From: an uncultured Chthoniobacterales bacterium
GTDB taxonomy: Bacteria; Verrucomicrobiota; Verrucomicrobiia; Chthoniobacterales; UBA10450
Length of the DNA: 59,553 nt
Reading direction: 5' to 3'
NCBI GenBank assembly: GCA_902805675.1
Contig: CADCTA010000031.1
Span: 1-59,553, forward strand
Shown: positions 51,389-59,553 of the stretch, piece by piece
How positions within the stretch are numbered: the stretch's first letter is position 1
Layout: the number at the start of each line of letters is the position of its first letter
The notes under the pieces: model-generated
What the model was told of the DNA's origin: nothing
Databases searched by the model: none
The model's input: the letters and a program-made list of their open reading frames with translations, nothing else
Position numbers and translations under genes: made by a program

Positions 51389-52804
51389 ATGCCTAGTCTT
51401 TCTACCATCGAGAGCGTCTCGGACGCCGCAGCGCGGCATCCCTACCAGCCGAAAGTCGGCATGATCAGCCTCGGCTGTGCGAAGAACCTCGTCGACGCCG
51501 AGATCATGCTGGGCAGCGTCTTGCAGCACGGCATGCAGATCACCTCGAACGCTGAAGAGGCCGACGTGCTCGTGGTCAATACCTGCGCGTTCATCGACTC
51601 CGCGAAAGAGGAGTCGATCGACGCCATTCTTGATGCGCATCAACAGCGCGGGCTGGCCAAGAAGCCCGGGCAGAAGCTGATCGTGAGCGGTTGCATGTCG
51701 CAGCGGTTTTCAAAGGAGCTGCGCGAGCAATTGCCGGAAGTCGATGCCTTCATCGGGCTCGACCAGGTTGGTGAGCTGGGTGCCATCGCGCAGCGCGTTC
51801 TCGCCACTGCCTCTACGAGCGAGCCCGATCCGCTCCATCTGGTCACGCGCCGGCCGACATACATTCCGAACTACGACACGCCGCGTTTTCGCCTCACGCC
51901 ATCGCACAGCGCGTATCTGAAAATCGCGGAAGGCTGCAATCACCCGTGCAGCTTTTGCGTCATCCCGCAGATGCGCGGCCGTCACCGCAGCCGGCCGCCG
52001 GCCTCTGTGCTCTCTGAAGTGCGCTCGTTAGTCGCGGAGGGCGTAAAGGAGATCAACCTCATCAGCCAGGACACCACCTACTACGGCATGGATCTGTGGG
52101 AGCAGAAGGCCGGGCCGCGCCAGCCGGTCGATTCGTCGCGTGGGCTCACCCTCGCGGCGCTGCTGCGCGAGATTCAAGAGGTGCCGGGCGAGTTCTGGCT
52201 GCGCTTGCTCTACACGCACCCAGCGCATTGGAGCACCGAGCTGATCGAGACGATTGCCGCCTGCGACAAAGTCGCGCGCTACATCGACATGCCATTACAG
52301 CACATCGATGAGGCGATGCTTGGCCGCATGCGCCGCGAGACGAACCGGCAGCACATCGAAGATCTCGTGCAGTCGTTGCGTGCTGGGATTCCAGGCGTGG
52401 CGATTCGCACCACGTTCATCGTCGGCTTCCCGGGTGAGACGGATGCGCAATTCGAGACGCTGATCGACTTCATTGAGCGGGTGCGCTTCGAGCGGCTCGG
52501 CATCTTCAAGTATTCGCAGGAAGAAGGATCGCGCGCCGCGAAGATGCCGGACCAGGTGCCGACGCGGGTCAAGAATGCGCGCTATCGCCACGCCATGCTG
52601 GTGCAGCAGCGCATCGCGCGCGAGAGCGCGGAGGCTCGGGTCGGTCGGGAGCTGAAAATGCTGGTCGATCAGCCGCTCGTCGCGCGCACTGAAGCTGACG
52701 CGCCGGACGTGGATACGACGGTGGTGCTGAAGAACCCCGCGCCAGTCGGCGAGTTCATCTACCGCAAAATCACCGGCACGCGCGGCTACGACCTGCTCGC
52801 GTAA
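51389..52804 (+). CDS. rimO: ribosomal protein S12 methylthiotransferase
   Basis: 471 residues from the ATG at 51389. The order is complete: UPF0004 domain with cysteines at SLGCAKN, VNTCAFID and VSGCMSQR, the radical-SAM motif CNHPCSFCVIP, RimO-typical LISQDTTYYG and a TRAM domain at the C-terminus. It adds the methylthio group to Asp88 of S12. An upstream in-frame GTG (51335) has no support. Follows the RodZ-like gene in the same direction. Confidence 0.94.
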   Translation: MPSLSTIESVSDAAARHPYQPKVGMISLGCAKNLVDAEIMLGSVLQHGMQITSNAEEADVLVVNTCAFIDSAKEESIDAILDAHQQRGLAKKPGQKLIVSGCMSQRFSKELREQLPEVDAFIGLDQVGELGAIAQRVLATASTSEPDPLHLVTRRPTYIPNYDTPRFRLTPSHSAYLKIAEGCNHPCSFCVIPQMRGRHRSRPPASVLSEVRSLVAEGVKEINLISQDTTYYGMDLWEQKAGPRQPVDSSRGLTLAALLREIQEVPGEFWLRLLYTHPAHWSTELIETIAACDKVARYIDMPLQHIDEAMLGRMRRETNRQHIEDLVQSLRAGIPGVAIRTTFIVGFPGETDAQFETLIDFIERVRFERLGIFKYSQEEGSRAAKMPDQVPTRVKNARYRHAMLVQQRIARESAEARVGRELKMLVDQPLVARTEADAPDVDTTVVLKNPAPVGEFIYRKITGTRGYDLLA

Positions 52805-52988
52805 CAGAGCCGCTGTCGCGGACGCGGGCGTTTAGAGACACTCGCCGCAGCGGGCGCCTGCCCGGCGTGGTCAGCGCCCGTCACAAGCACTGCTACACCA
52901 ACCGGCGCTGAAATGTACGGCGGCAGCGACTTAAGCAGTGACAACTCCCGGTTTTTCTAGTGATTCTTAGAGAACGTGTGTCGCGATA

Positions 52989-53987
52989 ATGGCTGACCAA
53001 AACGAGCCAAAGAAAGAGACGGTTCGCATCACTCTTCCGCCGCGCGCACCAGCGAAGCCGGCTGAGGCGCGCGAGACCGTCCGCATCAATCTCCCGCCGC
53101 GGCCGCCGGCGAACGGTGCTCCTCCTCCGGCGCCACCTACGGCGCGCCCGCCGGTGCCTGCGCCTCCATCCGGCGTCGCGCCGCCGCGACCGCCGTCCGC
53201 TCCTGTTCTGCCTCCTCGGCCGCCCGCTTCAGGTACGCTGCCCCCGAAAGCCGCGGCACCACTGATCCCGAAAGCGCCGTCAGCACCTGTGGCACCGCCG
53301 CCTATGGCGCGACCGCCTATGCCAACGCCATCAGGCGTGAAGCCCGTGCGGCCGCCCAGTTTCACACCGCCGCCGCCGCCGCGGCTGTCCGCGTCGGCAG
53401 CTCCCCCCGTCCGGCCGCCGTCTGCGCCCGTGCTCCCGCCGAAGCCGGCTGCGCCTGTCCTTCCGCCTACGCAACCGGCCGCCGTAGCCGCAGCGGAACC
53501 GCCATCCGTGCCAGCCGCGCCTCCGCCGCCGGCCTCAACGCCGGCTGCCGCACCACCGCAATCCGCAGCACCGGTGAAGCCGGAAGACGCTCCGCCTGTC
53601 GCACCGCCGTGGCCACGGGTCCTGCCGCCGCAGCCGCGTGTCATCCCGCCAGCCGGGCCGTCGGGAGGAGTCTCCGCCGCGCCGTCAAATTACCCCGGCT
53701 CCTCCGCGCAAGGCGGGCCGAAGAAGGAGACCGCGCGCATCAGCATCCTGCCGGATCGACCCGCGCCAGCAGCTCCCGCCAAGATGGCGAAGACGCAGCC
53801 GCTGATGATGGCTCCCGGCGCAACGGCGCCCGTCGCACCTGTGACTTTGGCGTCGCCCATCTCTGCGGCTCCCGTCGCCTCGGAGCCGACCGGCATCGAT
53901 GCGATTCCGCGGCCGCTGGTCTGGGCGGTGTTTGGCGTTTCGGCTGTCACTTTCCTTATCCAGATTTGGAACTACTTTTCCACCTGA
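52989..53987 (+). CDS. proline-rich membrane-anchored protein
   Basis: 332 residues, more than 35% Pro with Ala/Val, a hydrophilic N-terminus, no signal peptide and a single C-terminal membrane helix (about 307-326, LVWAVFGVSAVTFLIQIW). A short motif K-K-E-T-x-R-I recurs (about 7-13, 26-31 as ARETVRI, and 238-245), suggesting a docking segment. Tail-anchored, with the Pro-rich part in the cytoplasm. trxA starts 3 bp after the stop. No known family; unknown function. Confidence 0.7.
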   Translation: MADQNEPKKETVRITLPPRAPAKPAEARETVRINLPPRPPANGAPPPAPPTARPPVPAPPSGVAPPRPPSAPVLPPRPPASGTLPPKAAAPLIPKAPSAPVAPPPMARPPMPTPSGVKPVRPPSFTPPPPPRLSASAAPPVRPPSAPVLPPKPAAPVLPPTQPAAVAAAEPPSVPAAPPPPASTPAAAPPQSAAPVKPEDAPPVAPPWPRVLPPQPRVIPPAGPSGGVSAAPSNYPGSSAQGGPKKETARISILPDRPAPAAPAKMAKTQPLMMAPGATAPVAPVTLASPISAAPVASEPTGIDAIPRPLVWAVFGVSAVTFLIQIWNYFST

Positions 53988-53990
53988 CCT

Positions 53991-54320
53991 ATGAATAACT
54001 CTGGAACGGTGACTCTGAACGAAGGCAATTTTGAAGAAGAAGTGACGCGCAGCAGCAAGCCGGTGCTGGTCGACTTTTGGGCCGAATGGTGCGGGCCGTG
54101 CAAACTCATTGCGCCGCTGCTGGACGAAATCGCGAAGGAAAAGGGTGACGCCGTGAAAGTGGCCAAAGTGGACGTGGATCAAAACCAGAGCCTCTCCGCG
54201 CGCTACAACATCCGCGCCATCCCAACGCTGCTCTTTTTCAAGGACGGCCAACTGCGTGACCAGGTCACCGGCATGACGAGCAAGAAAGATCTGCTCGGCC
54301 GGATCGAAGCGCTCGCCTAA
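53991..54320 (+). CDS. trxA: thioredoxin
   Basis: 109 residues with the active site WAEWCGPCKL (about 27-36) and the cis-Pro motif AIPTLLFF (about 70-77). Cytoplasmic dithiol reductant. It lies 3 bp after the Pro-rich protein gene, so they are probably co-transcribed. Followed by family-R repeat copy 7. Confidence 0.95.
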   Translation: MNNSGTVTLNEGNFEEEVTRSSKPVLVDFWAEWCGPCKLIAPLLDEIAKEKGDAVKVAKVDVDQNQSLSARYNIRAIPTLLFFKDGQLRDQVTGMTSKKDLLGRIEALA

Positions 54321-54389
54321 CCGAGCACGACTCCGGTCAGGCTGGCGCACGGAGGCGCCGAAGCGAGACATAGAAGTGTTCGCCGCGCG

Positions 54390-54482
54390 GTCATTCCGAC
54401 CGGAGCGCAGCGAAGTGGAGGAATCCCGTCGCCCCACCTGCTGGTTCCGCAACGGGATGTCTCGACTTCCCTCGCCCTGACA
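54390..54482. repeat. palindromic intergenic repeat, family R, copy 7
   Basis: Left GTCATTCCGACCGGAGCGCA with GAGGAATCCCGTCG, right ACGGGATGTCTCGACTTC and CGCCCTGAC. Between trxA and the metallophosphoesterase gene. Confidence 0.75.
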
Positions 54483-54534
54483 ACCGGCAACGCGAGCACC
54501 AACCCGCTTCACCGGAGCGGCTGATCGACACCCC

Positions 54535-55764
54535 ATGTCATTTTTCATCCTCACGGTCATCGGCGCGCTGCTGCTGCTGGACCTGCTCTGGTGCCTCCTG
54601 GCAGGCCGATTGATCCGCCGCGCGCGCTGGAAACCAGCCGCTGTCATCGTGCACAGCCTCTTCATCGTGCTGCAGGTGCTCGGGCTGTTGGTCGTGCTTC
54701 TTTCACGCCGGCCGGAGTTTCCCTTCGAGCTGCCGCGATTCGGCACCGCCGCAGTCTACGTCTGGCACTTGCTCATCCTGCCACTGCTCGCGCCGCTGCT
54801 GCTGATTGGCAGCGTGGCCGCACTGGCGATCGCCGCGTTCAAATTCATCAGGAGAACGCCCGCAGCGCGTCAGGTCCACATCCGGCAGTTGTCGCAAGGA
54901 CCTGTCATCGGCCGCCGCAGCTTTCTCGCCACAGCGGCCGTGCTGGCACCGCCGCTGTTTTCCGTGAGCATTACCGGCATCGCGGTGCGCCAGCTTGAAG
55001 ACTTCAGGATTCGCCGCCTCACCATACCCATCACGGGCCTGCCGCCGGCGCTGGATGGCGCCACGATCGCGCACGTGAGCGACATGCACGTGGGGCGGTT
55101 CACGACCGGTGCCGTGCTGCAGACGATGACGGATGCCGTGAATGATCTGCGCGCCGACATCGTGTTGCTCACGGGCGATTTGATTAACAGCTCGCTCGAC
55201 GAATTGCCCGAGGCGGTAGCGACGGTTCGCCGGTTCAGCGCGCCGGCGGGCGTTTACACGATTGAAGGGAATCACGACCTCTTCAATGGCCGCCGCGAGT
55301 TTGAAAGCCGCGTCAAAGCCTCCGGGCTCGCTTTGCTCGTGAACGAGACGGCGGACGTAACCGTGCGCGGTCATCCTGTGAACTTGCTGGGCCTGCGCTG
55401 GGGCGCGCCCGGTGCATCCGCAGGACGGCCGCAATCCACCGAAGAGGGCATCCGCGCATCGCTCGATGAACTGCTCGCGAAGCGCAATGCGAACGCCTTC
55501 CCGATCCTGCTCGGGCATCATCCGCACGCCTTCGACGCCGCGATCGAGGCGCGACTTCCGCTCACCCTCGCCGGTCACACGCATGGTGGGCAGCTGATGC
55601 TGAACGAGGAGACCGGGTTCGGGCCGATGATGTTCCGCTATTGGTCCGGGCTCTACTCACGCGGCGACAGCCATCTCGTCGTCTCGAACGGCGTCGGGAA
55701 CTGGTTCCCGCTGCGCACCGCTGCGCCGGCGGAAGTGATCCACATCACCTTACGGCGCGCGTGA
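54535..55764 (+). CDS. membrane metallophosphoesterase
   Basis: 409 residues. Three or four membrane helices (first 105 residues) precede a twin-Arg-like segment RRSFLATAAVL (about 124-134) and the catalytic domain. Metal-binding motifs in order: HVSDMHVGR, TGDLINS, EGNHDLF, GHHPHAF, and AGHTHGGQ. This is the YkuE/DUF-like envelope-linked phosphoesterase type, acting on a periplasmic phosphate ester, probably lipid-linked. Start ATG at 54535; tRNA-Arg follows in the opposite direction. Confidence 0.88.
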   Translation: MSFFILTVIGALLLLDLLWCLLAGRLIRRARWKPAAVIVHSLFIVLQVLGLLVVLLSRRPEFPFELPRFGTAAVYVWHLLILPLLAPLLLIGSVAALAIAAFKFIRRTPAARQVHIRQLSQGPVIGRRSFLATAAVLAPPLFSVSITGIAVRQLEDFRIRRLTIPITGLPPALDGATIAHVSDMHVGRFTTGAVLQTMTDAVNDLRADIVLLTGDLINSSLDELPEAVATVRRFSAPAGVYTIEGNHDLFNGRREFESRVKASGLALLVNETADVTVRGHPVNLLGLRWGAPGASAGRPQSTEEGIRASLDELLAKRNANAFPILLGHHPHAFDAAIEARLPLTLAGHTHGGQLMLNEETGFGPMMFRYWSGLYSRGDSHLVVSNGVGNWFPLRTAAPAEVIHITLRRA

Positions 55765-55778
55765 GGAGTTTTTAACCG

Positions 55779-55852
55779 TGCGCCCGGCGCGGCTCGAACG
55801 CGCAACCTACAGCTTCGGAGGCTGTCACTCTATCCAATTGAGCTACGGGCGC
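55779..55852 (-). tRNA. tRNA-Arg (anticodon CCG)
   Basis: On the minus strand: acceptor GCGCCCG/CGGGCGC, D-arm with AGCTCAATTGGATAGAGT, anticodon stem ACAGC/GCTGT with loop CTCCGAA (anticodon CCG), T-arm GCGCG-TTCGAGC-CGCGC. The discriminator is A; the CCA end is not encoded, unlike the tRNA-Ala above. It reads CGG codons. Confidence 0.93.
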
Positions 55853-55928
55853 AGCTTGGCCGCGAGTATAGCGAGCGCCGTGTGAAAGCACAACCCGGCG
55901 TGCCCTCATGGCGGACCCTTCATACCCA

Positions 55929-55996
55929 TAATCCTAATCCTGCTCTTAATCCTTCGGATGCAGCCGGAGCGGAGATTAGGAGCAGGATTAGGATTA
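55929..55996. repeat. 23-bp inverted repeat TAATCCTAATCCTGCTC
   Basis: Arms 55929-55951 and 55974-55996 pair with one mismatch across a 22-nt loop; weaker pairing continues outward. It lies between tRNA-Arg and rplS, upstream of rplS. The words resemble those of S elements but the ends differ. Confidence 0.8.
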
Positions 55997-56090
55997 AGAG
56001 TATGAGGGGAAAGGGTGCGCGATTCGCGGTTTGATTTCCCCCCGCAGCTGCGCCACAATGAACGCCCGCCAGCGGGAGAAAAAGGACAGC

Positions 56091-56432
56091 ATGAGCACGA
56101 TCATCGACACCATCGAAAAAGAGCAACAGAAGAGCGACGTCACCAGCTTCAAGGTCGGCGACGGCGTGCGCGTCCACACCCGCGTGCGTGAAGGCGACAA
56201 AGAGCGCATCCAGATTTTCGGCGGCATCGTCATCGGGCGCAAAGGCAGCGGCATCAACGAGACGTTCACCGTCCGCCGCATTTCCTACGGCGAAGGCGTC
56301 GAGCGCGTGTTCCCGATTCACTCGCCGCGCATCGCGAAGGTCGAGGTCGAGAAGGCGGGCAAAGCGCGCCGTGCGAAGCTGAATTACCTGCGCGGCCGCA
56401 AGGGTAAGGAAGCGACCGCCGTTCGCGAATAG
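56091..56432 (+). CDS. rplS: 50S ribosomal protein L19
   Basis: 113 residues from the ATG at 56091 ([12 protein letters not shown]). Family hallmarks: [51 protein letters not shown] and LRGRKGKEA. Start chosen to match the normal L19 length; GGAGAA and AAAGGACAG precede it. Part of the usual rplS-rnhB-yraN order; S-family repeat copy 4 lies after it. Confidence 0.96.
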   Translation: MSTIIDTIEKEQQKSDVTSFKVGDGVRVHTRVREGDKERIQIFGGIVIGRKGSGINETFTVRRISYGEGVERVFPIHSPRIAKVEVEKAGKARRAKLNYLRGRKGKEATAVRE

Positions 56433-56468
56433 GCATCGCCGAGCCGTGAGGCGCTACGGCACGATTCC

Positions 56469-56631
56469 GAACTAGACGGGATTGCAGGATTAACAGGATT
56501 CGTGTGAGCCACACTCTCGGCACAGCGTGAGCGCAACCCGCTCGGCACGTCGCCGGAAGTGAAGATCTTGTCGTTCAACGCCCTCGCCCAATCCCGTTAA
56601 TCCTGAAAATCCCGTTAATCCTGTCTAGTTC
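56469..56631. repeat. GAACTAGACGGGATT-type element, family S, copy 4
   Basis: Ends GAACTAGACGGGATT (56469-56483) and AATCCTGTCTAGTTC (56617-56631), with inner blocks GGATTAACAGGATT and AATCCCGTTAATCC. At 163 bp it is the longest copy, with a unique GC-rich centre. Confidence 0.85.
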
Positions 56632-56709
56632 GGCAGGACGAGGCTCGCAGTGAAGGTACTGCAGTTTCGCGCGTGAACTTTCGCACGCCGCGTGCTTAAA
56701 CTACCGCGC

Positions 56710-57363
56710 ATGCGCCGCTGCGGTTTTCGCCACGAACGTCGACTCCGCGCTGTCGGCTTTTCCAGCATCGCCGGCATCGACGAGGCGGGCCGCGGTGCAC
56801 TGGCCGGCCCGGTCGTCGCGGCAGCGGTGATCCTGCCCGAGAAATTTCGCCACAAGCGCCTGAACGACTCGAAGCAACTCCTCCCGGAGCGTCGCGAAGA
56901 AATCTACCGCGACCTGACCGCAAACGAGCAGATCTGCTGGGCGATCGGCATCATCGACTCAATCGAGATCGACGAACTCAACATCCTCCGCGCCACGCAC
57001 AAAGCGATGCGCACCGCCGTGGCAGCGCTCGGCAGCCAGCCCGATCACGCGCTTATCGACGGGCGCCCAGTCTATCCGTTCCCGCTCCCGCAGACTGCCG
57101 TGATCGACGGCGATTGCCTGAGCCTCAGCATCGCGGCTGCGAGCGTCATCGCGAAGGTCACGCGCGACATGATGATGCGGGAGTTCTGCGCGCGCTTTCC
57201 CGAGTATTGCTTCAGCCAGCACAAAGGCTACGGCACCGAGCTGCACGTCGCCAAACTGCACGCGCACGGCCCTTGTCCGATCCATCGGCGCTCCTTCGAG
57301 CCCGTCGCGCAGCCGGTTTTTCCCTTCGCGCAGATCGCGATAGACACTCCGGTGGCCGTCTAG
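56710..57363 (+). CDS. rnhB: ribonuclease HII
   Basis: 217 residues from the ATG at 56710; a GTG at 56692 adds six residues. Active-site acids are in GIDEAGRGALAGPV (about 27-40) and VIDGDCLSLSIAAAS..KVTRD, with the HKGYGT motif near 177. It removes RNA from RNA-DNA hybrids and single ribonucleotides. Middle gene of the rplS-rnhB-yraN cluster. Confidence 0.95.
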   Translation: MRRCGFRHERRLRAVGFSSIAGIDEAGRGALAGPVVAAAVILPEKFRHKRLNDSKQLLPERREEIYRDLTANEQICWAIGIIDSIEIDELNILRATHKAMRTAVAALGSQPDHALIDGRPVYPFPLPQTAVIDGDCLSLSIAAASVIAKVTRDMMMREFCARFPEYCFSQHKGYGTELHVAKLHAHGPCPIHRRSFEPVAQPVFPFAQIAIDTPVAV

Positions 57364-57500
57364 GCCCGGCGCCAAAACTCGCCACGTTCGCCCGCTTCCC
57401 TCAGCGCCGAGGCTAGCGCCGTCAGCACCTCGCGGGTGGCAGATATCAGCGCGGGGCAGCAGAAAGTCGCGATTTTCGTCGGTCAAACCCCGTAGTCCTT

Positions 57501-57998
57501 TTGGTGGATCACCGCGCCGAGTACGCACAACCCGCCGTTCGCCGCCTGATCAGCGGCCTCGGCTCATCGACGGCCTCCCTTTTCGCAGCCCTTCGCACGC
57601 GCTTCTCGCAAGCGAGGGCGGAGCACCTCGAGCGCGGCTTCGCTGGTGAAACCATCGCCTGCCAGCACCTGCGTCGCGCCGGCTACAAAGTCCTCTATCG
57701 CAACTTCCGCGGACGCACCGGCGGCGAGCTCGACATCGTCTGCCGCGACGGTGACACCCTCGTCTTCGTGGAAGTGAAAACCCGCTCGAGCGAAGATTTC
57801 GGCCGGCCCTTCGAAGCCGTGCGACCTGATCAGCAACGCCGCATCTCGCGCGGCGCCCTCGCCTGGCTTCGCATGCTCGATAATCCCGACATTCTGTTCC
57901 GCTTCGACATTGTGGAGGTGGTGATGCGCGACGGGCGCAAGCCGCGGGTCGAGGTGATCCGCAACGCCTTCCAGCTCTCCGCGCCCTACGTCTACTGA
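57501..57998 (+). CDS. yraN: UPF0102/YraN-family endonuclease-fold protein
   Basis: 165 residues. The nuclease-like core is GELDIVCRDG...LVFVEVKTRSSEDFG (Asp-x(n)-Glu-x-Lys). N-terminal part (about 1-45) is longer than in most YraN proteins and partly not conserved, so the real start may lie downstream or be the GTG at 57504; the listed TTG is uncertain. Function in the family is unproved though a DNA-repair or Holliday-junction role has been suggested from the fold. Confidence 0.85.
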   Translation: MVDHRAEYAQPAVRRLISGLGSSTASLFAALRTRFSQARAEHLERGFAGETIACQHLRRAGYKVLYRNFRGRTGGELDIVCRDGDTLVFVEVKTRSSEDFGRPFEAVRPDQQRRISRGALAWLRMLDNPDILFRFDIVEVVMRDGRKPRVEVIRNAFQLSAPYVY

Positions 57999-58211
57999 TT
58001 CACAGCGCTGATCGGCGAAAGGCAGCCGTGTCATACGAAGCTGCCACGCCAGCAGAGCCGCGCCGCCCTCACCTGGCCGACTTCAACCACACGCACGGCC
58101 CTTCCGCGTGACGGGACGCGACTCCGCGCCGCATGCCGGCACATGACGAGTCGCGTGCTTACTGTCTGCTGCATCTGGTTCGCGTCCTCCTGTCGAACTA
58201 CTGTGCAAATC

Positions 58212-59525
58212 ATGCGCGCCCTTCTTTCGCCACTCCTTCGCAGTCGCCTCCTCGTACTCGCCGCCGTCCTCGCATGCGTGCCTCCACTCGCCCGAGCTCA
58301 AACCACCCTCTCCGGCAAAGCCGCCGTGGACGCCGATTGGACCAAGGATGCACCCGGCGTGCGCCACAAAATCACCGTCGCCGATCTGCCGCCGCCGTAC
58401 CAAACCGAGTCGGTCACGAACGACGCGAAAGTCGTCGCTCGCCCAGCCGGCGCGCAGCTCAGCGTGCCGCCGGGTTTCAAGATCGAGCAATACGCCGCCG
58501 GCTTCGAGAATCCGCGCTACCTCCTCACCGCGCCGAATGGCGACATCTTCGTCACCGAAAGCCGCGGCAACGAGATCAAGGTGCTGCGCGACGCCAACGG
58601 CGACGGCAAGCCGGATGCGAACGAGAAGTTCGCCACCGACGGGCTCAGTAAGCCATTCGGCATCGCCTTCTACCCGCCCGGGCCGGACCCGCAGTTCCTC
58701 TACGTCGCGAACACAGACGGCGTCATCCGTTTCCCCTACCGGAATGGAGACCTGAAGGCGCGCGGACCGGCGGAGAAGCTGAACGCCGAGCTATCCGAGG
58801 GCGGGCTGCTCCACGGCGGCGGGCATTGGACGCGCGACATCACCTTCTCGCCGGACGGCAAAAAGATGTACGTCTCCATCGGCTCGAAATCGAACGTCTC
58901 CGACGACAAGAGCGAAGACGACCGCGCCAAGATCTTCGAGTTCAACCCAGACGGCACCGGGCAGAAAGTCTTCGCGTGGGGCGTGCGCAACGCCGTCGGC
59001 ATCAAGTTCCGCCCCGGCACGAGCGACCTCTGGATGAGCGTGAACGAACGCGACATGCTGGGCGACGGCCTCGTGCCCGATTACATCAGCCGCGTCCAGC
59101 CGGGCGGCTTCTACGGTTGGCCGTGGTATTACCTCGGCGCCATCCAGGACCCGCGGCACAAAGGCAAAAAGCCCGAGCTGGCCGATAAAGTCCTCGTGCC
59201 CGACGTGCTCGTGCAGAGCCATTCCGCAACGTTGAACCTTAGCTTCTACGATGGCGGGATGTTCCCGGCCGAGTACAAGGGCGACATCTTCGCCGCTTTC
59301 CACGGCTCCTGGAACAAGAAGCGCCGCACCGGCTACAAGATCGTGCGCGTGCCATTCGAGAACGGCAAGCCGGCCGACTACTACGAGGATTTCGTCACCG
59401 GCTTCGTCACGCCCGAGGCGAACGTCTGGGGCCGCCCGGTCGGGATCACGGTCGCGAAAGATGGCGCCCTGCTCTTTAGCGAAGACGGGAACGACACCAT
59501 CTGGCGGGTCAGCTACGCGAAGTAG
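58212..59525 (+). CDS. secreted sorbosone/glucose dehydrogenase-like beta-propeller protein
   Basis: 437 residues from the ATG at 58212 (MRALLSPLLRS); an earlier ATG at 58143 is less likely. A signal peptide of about 30 residues ends near ARA-Q. The rest is a six-bladed propeller of the PQQ-dependent soluble aldose dehydrogenase family (RYLLTAPNGDIFVTES, SKPFGIAFYPPG, RDITFSPDGKKMYVSIGSKS, RNAVGIKFRPGTSDLWMSVN). Periplasmic oxidation of a sugar is likely, but neither cofactor nor substrate is proved by the sequence. The last 28 bp of the window hold nothing further. Confidence 0.85.
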   Translation: MRALLSPLLRSRLLVLAAVLACVPPLARAQTTLSGKAAVDADWTKDAPGVRHKITVADLPPPYQTESVTNDAKVVARPAGAQLSVPPGFKIEQYAAGFENPRYLLTAPNGDIFVTESRGNEIKVLRDANGDGKPDANEKFATDGLSKPFGIAFYPPGPDPQFLYVANTDGVIRFPYRNGDLKARGPAEKLNAELSEGGLLHGGGHWTRDITFSPDGKKMYVSIGSKSNVSDDKSEDDRAKIFEFNPDGTGQKVFAWGVRNAVGIKFRPGTSDLWMSVNERDMLGDGLVPDYISRVQPGGFYGWPWYYLGAIQDPRHKGKKPELADKVLVPDVLVQSHSATLNLSFYDGGMFPAEYKGDIFAAFHGSWNKKRRTGYKIVRVPFENGKPADYYEDFVTGFVTPEANVWGRPVGITVAKDGALLFSEDGNDTIWRVSYAK

Positions 59526-59553
59526 CTGAAGCGGAAGAGGGCCTCACACAAAG

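Noticed and set aside
52967..53644. Gly-rich minus-strand open frame
   Set aside because: Antisense shadow of the Pro-rich protein; composition follows directly from the opposite strand.

Overview
The window is GC-rich, densely coded and looks like chromosome from a Gram-negative, free-living bacterium of the Verrucomicrobiota (Chthoniobacterales/Spartobacteria-like soil lineage is my best guess). The basis is inference: lpxD and OmpA-like genes imply an LPS outer membrane; a secreted-protein domain with the motif ISTRxFVN..GGFIxTGGPK, a 49-residue MGQQLRR basic protein and abundant short palindromic repeats all fit that phylum. No rRNA, prophage, transposase or CRISPR array was seen. About 50 protein genes and two tRNAs (Ala-CGC, Arg-CCG) are supported.

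Layout. 1-8.4 kb: small membrane protein, EamA exporter, tRNA-Ala, a secreted protein, a DUF4130-UdgX uracil-DNA protein paired with its radical-SAM partner, then two tandem secreted paralogues each closed by a strong terminator. 8.4-12.9 kb (minus strand): a REC-histidine kinase, an 807-aa lantibiotic-dehydratase-like protein and a ParA ATPase whose start overlaps the dehydratase stop. 13.1-18.9 kb: a three-gene operon with 4-bp overlaps made of a ketosynthase that kept its Cys but lost both catalytic His residues, followed by two related multi-domain histidine kinases. 19-27.3 kb: housekeeping metabolism and envelope (fba, lpxD, glgC, glmS), a lone receiver protein, a NYN nuclease-like protein, a coiled-coil protein and a lipoprotein. 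27.4-33 kb: type II secretion/type IV pilus set (two GspE/PilB ATPases, GspF/PilC, a pseudopilin). 33-38 kb (minus): OmpA-like protein and the dapF-dapA-dapB-folK-panB operon.

38-47.7 kb is more accessory: a HAD phosphatase, a class-I-glutamine-amidotransferase-like hydrolase divergent from a beta-lactamase-fold protein, an M15-like peptidase and a putative carboxylate-amine ligase, then a DUF885 metallopeptidase, a Tat-exported aldo/keto reductase and a peptide (POT) transporter with a His-rich lipoprotein. 47.8-59.5 kb: ftsK, a RodZ-like HTH protein, rimO, a proline-rich membrane protein, trxA, a metallophosphoesterase, tRNA-Arg, rplS-rnhB-yraN and a secreted sorbosone/glucose dehydrogenase-like beta-propeller.

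Most gene borders carry intergenic palindromes of at least two families: about 90-140 bp elements with ends like GTCATTCCGA/TCGGAATGAC (seven copies), and elements with ends GAACTAGACAGGATT/AATCCTGTCTAGTTC (four copies). A 222-bp tandem duplication at 42.5-42.95 kb has copied the 3' tails of two convergent genes. The best candidates for an undescribed system are the ketosynthase/two-kinase operon and the dehydratase-ParA pair.
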